DNA of 64,000 bases from Prostheceraeus crozeri. Its lineage: Eukaryota; Platyhelminthes; Polycladida; Euryleptidae. Shown in pieces: positions 56,610 to 64,000 of the stretch (position 1 is the stretch's first letter; every line of letters starts with the position of its first letter). The stretch covers positions 248,001-312,000 of the forward strand of contig CAJQUW010002218.1 of assembly GCA_907163375.1 (NCBI GenBank). Direction: 5' to 3'. The notes under the pieces are model-generated. The model saw nothing but the letters and a program-made list of their open reading frames with translations. It was not told the origin of the DNA and ran no database searches. The position numbers and the translations under genes were made by a program.

Positions 56610-58410
56610 ACTTATGTTTCTCAAAATACTTTTCATTTGATTTTGAATACTGTGTACAATATTAGCGGATAATAATCCATGGATGACGTTTTAGCGGTTA
56701 AACGACCCCTTCTGCAATTGACCATTGTAAATGATCAAGATGGGTCTGGGGATGCTAATGATCCATTTTCACAAGCTATATACCAAATCTCCCATGAATT
56801 ATTGAATTAAATCATCAAAAGCATTATCTCTGAAATTTACATCTCTTAATCTTAGGGTTCTATTGATTAAAGCATCAATAAATTGTTGAAGTTTTTAATG
56901 CCTTTGTGCCACATGTTTGCTTAAAATTTAAGACCCTATACACATTTTCTTATCATAGGTTACAGCGACTAAGAAAGTTTCAGAAAATAGCAGGAACCAC
57001 TATCTCTGTGGCAGGAACAATGAAGGACTGTAAATTGCTTGCTGCAATACGCTTGTTGTCCAACACTGCGCGCCACATCAAGCCGCTTGTACTATCAATA
57101 ATTTCGAGTCTTTGACTCTTCTGCTTTCACATTTCCGTCAGGTATCACAATTGAATAGATATTCGTTCCCTTTCAACTATATTTTCAATTTTTCATGTCG
57201 CTTCTATAATGCTGCTACAGTTCTATGGTGGCCCATTTGTGAAGACTTCAATTCAAATCTATGTTGTTATGTATATCTACACGCTAGATATCTTACTTTA
57301 TCTTACCTATCTCATACATCCATGGTTCCAGTTTTAGAAATTCAAATCTTGCATGTACCAGTGTTAAATCATAGAAGTCTATGGTTAAATCATGGACTAC
57401 TCATGGACTTCTATAATATAGCATCTGGACAGAAATCTGAACAGATATCATTGACCCTTCTATACGAAATGAGGCTGACTGTTTGAATCGATGTCATTCA
57501 TACAGAAGTTATGTGCATTGTATTCTTGTTATTCTGCTCTGCGGGCGTTGTTTTGTTAGTTTTTTCAAATCATCAGCGCAGCGTTTGTGGGAGAAAGGAA
57601 AAAAAGCGATGCTGTGTTTGTGTTTGTGGTATAATATGAATGATTTATAAACTTAAAGACTCACCCCCTACATTTGCTTATCTTTTTTGAATAAAAAGCC
57701 TAGATAGAATCTATCAAAGAATTTGTGATTTACGCCGACGAGAATCAAAAAAAAAACTCTTCTGGTGGCAAAATGGCATTACATTCTCACAATTTTCTCC
57801 TCAGGAAGAAGAAAGAAGAAGAAAAAATTTCAATCGATATAGAAGCATCAAATGTGAAATGTGAAACTGAACTGACTTTCGTTCGTCAAAATAAAAAAAA
57901 AAAAAAAATGTGAAATGTGAGTAGGAAAACACTCCGCCTTAATGAATTTCGGAGCGAGGAAAACTGAAAATTTGATTTGCTGAACTTCCTTTGCAACGAT
58001 CGAAGAATTCAAACACAATAAAGATCAATAACTTTTTTTTATTTTTTTTACACAGTGATTTTTTTGATATATATATAATGCATTATATATCATATCTCAC
58101 AGAAATGGAGATTAAGTGATGCAAAAAAAATGCATTTTTTTTTGCAGTTTTATTACATTATCTCTATCACACAATCGAAATGAGCACCCCTGTATGGAAT
58201 GGTGGATTTCTGAATATATTTATATAAATAAAGAGATCGATGCTATCCTGATGCATGTTGCATGAGTGCATGGCTTATGCTTATGCTATATGGCATTAAA
58301 TAGGCTATGCAACAAGCAGATGTAGTGTTTTCTTTGGTATTGGTTCTTCCTTCGTTCCGATAAAATAAATCATAAAGTATCAAGTAACCAAAAACCAAAA
58401 CCATATCAAA
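56610..58410. other. Non-coding stretch with one uncertain exon-like segment
   Basis: At 56959 an acceptor-like CTTATCATAG precedes an open stretch to 57115 (LRKFQKIAGTTISVAGTMKD, then an alanine/leucine-rich helix). No family match is certain. AT-rich, T-rich and A-rich tracts follow (57885-58150). Confidence 0.3.
57363..57391. repeat. 13 bp palindrome between 8 bp direct repeats
   Basis: GTTAAATC (57363-57370), ATAGAAGTCTATG, GTTAAATC (57384-57391). A related inverted segment (CATGGACTTCTAT) follows at 57401-57413. Fits the mini-insertion pattern but is so short that chance or a nested larger palindrome is possible. Confidence 0.4.
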
Positions 58411-58420
58411 ATCAAGAAAA

Positions 58421-58527
58421 CAACGTAGCACTTTGTGTTTTTTGAGTGTGCTCCACTGGGAAAGGAAGTCATTTCATGACCTTAAAAAAAAAAAAAAAAA
58501 AAATCCACAAATCAACGTAGCACTTTG
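58421..58527 (+). mobile_element. Short A-tailed retroinsertion with 15 bp direct repeats
   Basis: CAACGTAGCACTTTG occurs at 58421-58435 and 58513-58527. Between them are about 48 bp of sequence, an A20 run (58484-58503) and nine further bases. A poly(A) tail next to a target duplication of this size is the mark of LINE-driven insertion of a short RNA; the nine bases after the tail are unusual. Confidence 0.55.
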
Positions 58528-58953
58528 GATTAATTGATTGACTTGTTTTACTTATTATCTCTCTTAAATCTTTCAAATAGTGTTAATATTTAAATTCTAA
58601 AAAATAATTTCACTCCAATGTTTTTATTAAATTCAAAAAATAGTAGCCAGCAGATATGCGCATGACAATGATGATACATTAATAAAGTTTTCTACATTAA
58701 CCATTTGCCAATGTGCAAAAGGCGACTGAAAATCAGAGTCTCACAATGGGCAAAGTGGGCAGAAAAAAGATAAAAAAGAGACTACAGAAAAATGTAAAAT
58801 GAATGTAATTCGGCAAGGATCTAGTTATTATTACTTATCCATTAAAATCATCAACACCGAAAAATGCTTGCATGCATATCAAATATATAAATATATCATC
58901 ATACTCATCTTATACTAAGAATCTATATCATATCTGTCCAAAAATATAATTTA

Positions 58954-58997
58954 CCATGGACACACCATATAGGTGTTATATATCTAGGAGTCCATGG
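58954..58997. repeat. 44 bp palindromic mini-element (family of 1419-1449)
   Basis: CCATGGAC at the left, GTCCATGG at the right, with an inner AGGTGT/ACACCT pair. Its reverse complement shares ATGGACTCCTAGATATATA with 1419-1449. Flanks ATTTA and TTAAAT extend the inversion rather than forming a duplication. Confidence 0.6.
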
Positions 58998-59025
58998 TTA
59001 AATCGTTAAATACACTTGATTGTAT

Positions 59026-59087
59026 GTTCGAACGAAGGAGGTCTAGATATCTATAATTGTAGATATCTAGACCTCCTTGGTTCGAAC
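59026..59087. mobile_element. 46 bp palindromic mini-insertion with 8 bp duplication
   Basis: GTTCGAAC at 59026-59033 and 59080-59087 flank 46 bp (59034-59079) whose arms AAGGAGGTCTAGATATCTA are perfect reverse complements around a short AT centre. The 8-mer is itself a palindrome, so it could also be read as the outer part of a 62 bp hairpin. Confidence 0.6.
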
Positions 59088-59153
59088 TATAAAGATTTAT
59101 CCATAATACTCAACGTGTTCTATTGATAGCAAAGAATATTACTTATGAGATTT

Positions 59154-59231
59154 GACACCAGTAATGTCGTTTTGCCATAGATAACTCAACATTTCCTCCT
59201 ATGCATCCAAGGCAAAACGACACCAGTAATG
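59154..59231. mobile_element. Mini-insertion with inverted ends and 13 bp direct repeats
   Basis: GACACCAGTAATG lies at 59154-59166 and 59219-59231. The 52 bp between start TCGTTTTGCC and end GGCAAAAC(GA), inverted ends of 10 bases. The direct repeat is longer than 8 bp, so a different mechanism or an overlap with the ends is possible. Confidence 0.55.
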
Positions 59232-59293
59232 ACGGAAATCATAGAAGTGGATAATGGACTTCCTATGGTATTGTTAATTTCTATGACGGAAAT
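59232..59293. mobile_element. 46 bp mini-insertion with 8 bp duplication (CATAGAAG family)
   Basis: ACGGAAAT at 59232-59239 and 59286-59293 flank 59240-59285, which starts CATAGAAGTGGATAATG and ends TTAATTTCTATG. Confidence 0.75.
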
Positions 59294-59313
59294 AGACATC
59301 AAAGGTGACTTCA

Positions 59314-59378
59314 TCTGCTAGCATAGAAGTGGATAATAGTGCACTTTCTATGGTGTTATTAATTTCTATGTCTGCTAG
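59314..59378. mobile_element. 49 bp mini-insertion with 8 bp duplication (CATAGAAG family)
   Basis: TCTGCTAG at 59314-59321 and 59371-59378 flank 59322-59370. It aligns over its whole length with 59240-59285 (both CATAGAAGTGGATAAT ... TCTATGGT-TT-TTAATTTCTATG), which proves two independent insertions of one family. Confidence 0.78.
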
Positions 59379-59508
59379 CTATGAATAGATATCTAAACAT
59401 AATGTAAAATTATCAAAGAATACAAAGCAATCATTAATTTTATATACTACATGTGAGAATCCTATGTTTTTCCACTAACTGCTAACTCCTCTCATCTACT
59501 GCTAGTGA

Positions 59509-60718
59509 ATGATGACTGCTAATGAATCAAGCGGTGGAATTGAAAAAGATATGAATTTGGATGAAATTGACAAAATAAACGAGAAAGACCAATTTATTGA
59601 ACTATATATATCAAAGCTTGAAATAATACATAGTCAAAACAGCAATAACAATATAATTAAAAATTAAAAAGTGCGAACATTTATCTGGATGCTCTTCTGA
59701 GATTGAGACAAACTCTTTTTTGTCAATTACAAATGGATGAATTGAAAACTCTAAAGAACAAAGAAATGAAAAGGAGAAGAGAAAATCATACTGTTATTCC
59801 TGACATTACCACTCTCGGAATGTGTTATGTTCACAAAACTGGATCAGCAGATCTGGATAAAATCTTGACAGATAAGCATAAATGCGCAACAATTGATATG
59901 ACACTGAATGAAAATGACATGAATGGCAATATACTTAGAATATCTCAGAAGTGAGATTCACTATGAAATTAAACAACCTCCCGTCAGCTGCCATCAACTA
60001 TACTTAGAATAATCTCCGAACTAAAGGCAGATTTGATTACTGCAAAGCAAAGCATCAAAGAACTCCAAAATGTGCGGGATCACCATCAGGAGGAGATAAT
60101 ATATCTCAAAGAAGCAGTGAAAGAACTGCGAGAAAAATGTGAAACTCCCAAACATGAGTCAGGAGAACAATTCAGCAAGAAATGTAGAAAAATAAAGGAG
60201 AACACAAATAAATCATTGACAAACAAAGAACCCTGACTCATCAAGTGAAGATAAAAGCAGCCCAAGAATAATCCGAAAGAAAAGAAATATTGCTTCGAAT
60301 TATGAAAGTGATTGTGAAGGTGAATGGACAACAATCGAAAAAAAGAAAGAAGAAGAAGGAACAATCTTATGACTATCATGACAGTGATGTGAATAACAAA
60401 TCAAAAATGTCATACGCCGCTGCAGTGCGAAATGGATCAAGAGAAATGGGTTTTTGATCGAGAATTGGAGACGAGAAAAAAGTTCAATTATATATTGGTA
60501 GAATCCATCTTCAACACTCGCAAGAAGATATAAGAAAACATCTTCAGTCGCTTGTTGTTGATAACATTTATGAACTTTGTGAACTATTCCCCACGAAATG
60601 CACCAACCATCAGCGACAAAGTAAATCTTTCAAGGTTAGTGTCTCTCAAGATAAAGTTGATGTCATAAAAAATACACAAAATTGGGGATACAATATTCAA
60701 ATTCGACTATTTCGTTAG
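59509..60718 (+). pseudogene. LINE ORF1: coiled coil and RRM-like domain
   Basis: Starts MTANESSGGIEKDMNLDEID at the 59512 ATG. Further frames give ELKTLKNKEMKRRRE, a coiled coil (AKQSIKELQNVRDHHQEEII, YLKEAVKELREKCE) and a lysine-rich linker. The last part is an RRM-like RNA-binding fold: SYAAAVRNGSRE, then QLYIGRIHLQHSQEDIRKHL, LCELFPTKC, SFKVSVSQDKVDVIKN and W-GYNIQIRLFR before the stop at 60716. The domain order is that of many LINE ORF1 proteins. It is spread over several phases with stops (for example near 59668, 59952, 60234), so this ORF1 is dead. Confidence 0.65.
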
Positions 60719-60752
60719 CCACGCATTCAAAACCAATAGCCCTTTCTTTCAA

Positions 60753-62046
60753 ATGACCACCATGACTGGTGGTCACCAAATCAACAGTCCAATGAAAGAA
60801 GTAACAGATACTTTGAAGGAAATCACTACCACAGAAATGATGAGGAATATCAATACTACAGAGATGATAACAAATTTGAATTCCAATCACAAAATAACAA
60901 AAGAAGAAAGTACTATGATACCTCATATCAACGTCAATGGGAAAGTAGGCGTTAACTTGATGACGTATAACTGCGGCAGCATCAAGAAAAATGCGAAATT
61001 TATAGATGACAATTTGACGAATGATGTGGATATTATTTTTTTGTGTGAAACTCCTTTGCGACCACATGAGGAATTTCTAATCAGCGATTACTTTCCAAAT
61101 TTCCGAGTATATAATAAATCAGATATGTTAGAAATATCACCAGGCTACAAGGGAAGACCATTTGGTGGATTGAATCTTTTGACAAGAGATTTAAAAGTCG
61201 ATTACATTCAAGAATTAGAATTGAAGTCTTCTCGAATTGTTTCTCTGAAAATCAAATGGAAAAGAATTTCTACCCCAATGATTCTAATCGGCTCTTATTT
61301 ACCATATTTTGACACAAGAACTGTAGAAAACAAAGAAAAGTGCATCGCAGAATACAATCAACGAAATTAAAGCTATCTATACTGATCATTTTAGAGAATA
61401 TTATGTATGTTTGATAGGAGATTTTAACGCATCATTAGTTTCCAAAAAGAAGACAAATTCACATAATTTGATGCTGCGCGAATTCGTGGTGGAAAATGAC
61501 TTATATGCGGCAAATATCGAAGCCCCACAAGAAGTTGAGTGGACCTATTGTCATAAAAGCAATGGAAGCTTTTCTTTGATTGACTATATATTTGTAAACG
61601 AAAAACTGAAGGAGATTATTTTTAAATGTCAAATATTGTACGACTTACCTCACCCGAACACTGTTTATCATCTTCCGATATTTATATCTTTCAAAATTCC
61701 TCATCAACATGAAGAAAAAACAAATGACTATAAACGCATATACAACAAAAAAGTCATAAGAAGTTATTGTGATTGGTCTGATACAAATAAAGATGCAACA
61801 TACAGAAATTCACTTTCGGCCAGGATTCAAAGTTCAGAAAAAATAAGACATGTCATTCCGAACATTAATTTCGTTGCCAATGCTACCGAGACTCTTGATA
61901 GACAAGTATCAATACTTACGAATGCCATAAAGACTGATGCCCTTGATTCCGGATGTGTTCAGCAAATTCAAAAGAAATCAAAATGGAAAAGAAAACCGTG
62001 GTGGAATCATGAGTTGAACGTCCTAAAAAAACAAAAAATGTTATGA
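60753..62046 (+). pseudogene. LINE ORF2 endonuclease domain
   Basis: APE-type target-nicking endonuclease. From about 60950: VNLMTYNCGSIKKN, DVDIIFLCETPLRPHEEFLI (catalytic Glu), YKGRPFGGLNLLTRDL, STPMILIGSYLPYF, then, after a one-base frameshift near 61355, YYVCLIGDFNASLVSKKKTN (Asp-x-Asn), SFSLIDYIFVNEKL and VYHLPIFISF (His). The linker to RT contains KRKPWWNHELNVLKKQK, a motif common in LINE ORF2. All catalytic motifs are recognisable. Confidence 0.78.
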
Positions 62047-62111
62047 TGGAATATATGTAAAGGAAAAGATGGTAACCAAAGAATGGGTATATTCATGATA
62101 TTTACAAGAAA

Positions 62112-63656
62112 GTGAAGAGAGAATTTCGTCATTATACAGGAAAAGTAACCAATAGTTATGTTAAAATGAAATACAAATATATATACGATTTACAAATTAG
62201 TGGAAATTCAAGACAATTTTGGAAGCATATCAAAAGCAAAAGGAATACAGGTGACAAAGAATCAACATTAACAATGTCGTCGCTTGTGACTCATTTTCAA
62301 AAATTATTTGAGAAGAACTCAGGCAATCTGAATACTTTTAAATCAAATATTGAAGCAATAACAGAAAAAATATTTTCAGAAAGTTCCAAAAATAATAATT
62401 TCAGCCATAAAATCATTACTAGTTATGACGTAAATGACGCAATCAATAAGTTAAATTCAAAATCTTGTCCAGGCGCAGATGATACAACTATCAACCATCT
62501 CACTATGGGCAGAAGTGACGTCCTCTTCGAAAGTTTAGCTGATATCTTCAATCAAATTCCATCCTTATCTTTGACTCCTTCCAGTTTCGATTCAGGAATC
62601 ATGTATGTTTCACCTAAATCAGGAAAAGACCCCAACAAAGCTGCCAATACACGGGGAATAACAGTCAGTACTACATTCTCAAAAATATTAGAAGTTTTAA
62701 TTTTGAAAGAAATTAGTAAAGAAATTCAAATATCCCCATCACAATATGGATTTCAGAAGTCAATCGGAACAGATATGCTATCAGTAACTATCAACGATTG
62801 TATCTTAGAACATTACCATTCAAAATCACCACTCTACATTGCTTCGCTAGATTCAGAGAAATGCTTTGACTCTATATGGCATGCTGGAATGTTTTGTAAG
62901 CTATGGATGGGACTAAATGGACTTGATTGCACAGTAAATGACAGAAGAGTTGGACTGTGGATTTTACTTAAACGGTGGTATAACTCTCTCAACATCAAGA
63001 TATCCTGGAAAGGTAAAATCTCAAACCTCATTCCTGTTCAAAGAGGAGTACGGCAGAGAAGTATCCTATCGTCATGGCTCTATTCTATGTTTTCAGATGA
63101 CATCTTAAGAATGATTTCATCTTCTAGTCATTCCCTGAAATTTTATGATATCTCATTCAGTCCATTCTCTTATGCGGACGATATCACTATTATGAGTGGC
63201 TCACCGACAGGACTACAAAAACAATTAAATCTCGCTAAACAATATGCTGATAAATGGATTCTCAAATTCAACGGTTATAAATCAAAAGTTTTGTCATGTA
63301 ACAGTCCTAGAAAGCAAACTGAGTTCTACATTGGTGAAGAAAAATTAGAAAATGTTGATGAACTGAAAATTTTAGGTATTATTCATGACAAAAATGGAAA
63401 TTGTGTAAATCACAAAATTAACATTTCAACAAAAACAAGACGGTCATTCAATGGATTGGGCAAGCATGGAAAGGGAGGTCTCCATCCTTTAGCACAAAGC
63501 ATCATATACAAAGCGGCAATACAACCAATATTAATTTTTGGTTTACATACGCTATTCAGATCGAAAATGTGCATGGACGAAATTAGAAAACTAGATGGTC
63601 TATTATGTAGGCTAATCGTATGCTTGGTCAAAACAAATACGCCCATCATCACGTGA
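62112..63656 (+). pseudogene. LINE ORF2 reverse transcriptase domain
   Basis: A 514-codon open frame holding the whole RT core: AINKLNSKSCPGADDTTINH (motif 0/1), GIMYVSPKSGKDPNKAANTR and GITVSTTFSKILEVLILKEI (motif 2), SQYGFQKSIGTDML, YIASLDSEKCFDSIWHAGMF (motif A), IPVQRGVRQRSILSSWLYSM (motif B; the usual QG is QR), SFSYADDITIMSG-type motif C (PFSYADDITIMSGS), WILKFNGYKSKVLSC (motif D) and LKILGIIHDKNGN (motif E). Thumb follows. It is joined to the endonuclease through about 65 bp with a phase change, and to 63668-63982 through another. Gln to Arg in motif B is a notable departure. Confidence 0.82.
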
Positions 63657-63667
63657 CGTGACAGGCA

Positions 63668-63982
63668 TTGCAAGTTCGGGATCCAATGCCCATCATTTCA
63701 TTCGCAGAAAGAAAACTCTTCCTCCGAATCATGCAATCCTTGACGCCTATAGGCAGCATATACCGAAGCATGATATGGAACTTGTATAAATATAGAGCTT
63801 ATATAGACGGTGGTTTGATAAATAAAATTTTTGGCAGTGGCATTTGTATTGACCCTATTTTATTGGCATCTTCATCGGACAAAATTTGTAAACCATTGAC
63901 TTTTACTCCCTCATTTCCCCAAGCTCTTTTTCAAGTGAGAGAGTCCATAAAGTATTGGAAACGGATTCTCGGTATGTCATGA
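63668..63982 (+). pseudogene. LINE ORF2 C-terminal region
   Basis: Continues ORF2 in another phase: MPIISFAERKLFLRIMQSLT, then LYKYRAYIDGGLINKI. It parallels the post-thumb region of LINE ORF2; no zinc-knuckle has appeared before the window ends. Confidence 0.55.
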
Positions 63983-64000
63983 TTGGAGCGAAAATAGATG

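Larger units (their letters stand above)
59509..64000 (+). mobile_element. LINE running off the window end
   Basis: A non-LTR retrotransposon with ORF1 (59509-60718) and ORF2 (from about 60753) in order on the plus strand. The 5' boundary lies between the mini-insertion cluster (59378) and ORF1; the 3' end is outside the window. Codon content is AT-rich and lysine/asparagine heavy. It is a different lineage from the minus-strand CR1/L2-like copies; the clade is not determined. Confidence 0.82.

Noticed and set aside
56959-57115. Exon-like open segment after an AG acceptor
   Set aside because: Alanine/leucine-rich helix without a recognisable family and no partner exon; not enough to call a gene.

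Overview
The window looks like AT-rich nuclear DNA of an invertebrate animal. The reasons are spliced genes with GT/AG introns, a metabotropic-glutamate-receptor-like exon, a secreted PAN plus C-type-lectin protein, and a very dense, mixed population of transposons (PIF/Harbinger, hAT, Tc1/mariner, piggyBac-like, Academ-like, several LINE clades and Penelope-like retroelements). Nothing prokaryotic is visible and no species can be named from the sequence alone. No RNA gene, CRISPR array or confident LTR retroelement was found.

Host genes are sparse. An exon at 18755-19210 (+) encodes transmembrane helices 5-7 of a class C GPCR; no partner exon is recognisable in the window. An apparently complete single-exon gene at 55285-56052 (+) encodes a 255-residue secreted glycoprotein with a PAN/Apple domain and a divergent C-type lectin domain.

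Layout of mobile DNA: 1578-4398 is a PIF/Harbinger element that looks whole, with convergent MYB-like and DDE genes. 5110-7440 holds Penelope-like RT and GIY-YIG remnants, and 36990-38042 holds two more GIY-YIG remnants. 21828-25757 is a 3.9 kb hAT-type element with an 8 bp target duplication that carries retroelement debris and smaller MITEs. About 25800-28480 and 44100-46930 (both minus strand) are two copies of a CR1/L2-like LINE, each missing part of the reverse transcriptase. 30575-31294 is a small hAT element with a BED finger. 32270-35705 contains RTE-like and other LINE tails plus a composite repeat. 42090-42898 is piggyBac-like and flanked by TTAA. 49393-52752 is a 3.4 kb element with ~450 bp inverted repeats and a decayed XPG-type nuclease gene. 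59509 to the window end is another LINE, 5' of its own 3' end.

The most unusual signal is a set of tiny palindromic insertions (about 31-49 bp) each flanked by a clean 8 bp direct repeat, concentrated at 58950-59380 and also present at 1411-1457. A 258 bp element at 39448-39705 shares their CATAGAA-type ends and also has an 8 bp duplication, so the tiny ones may be extreme, hAT-mobilised miniature elements. The large stretches 7500-13470, 15550-18750 and 38050-42000 hold almost nothing I can identify beyond short repeats.
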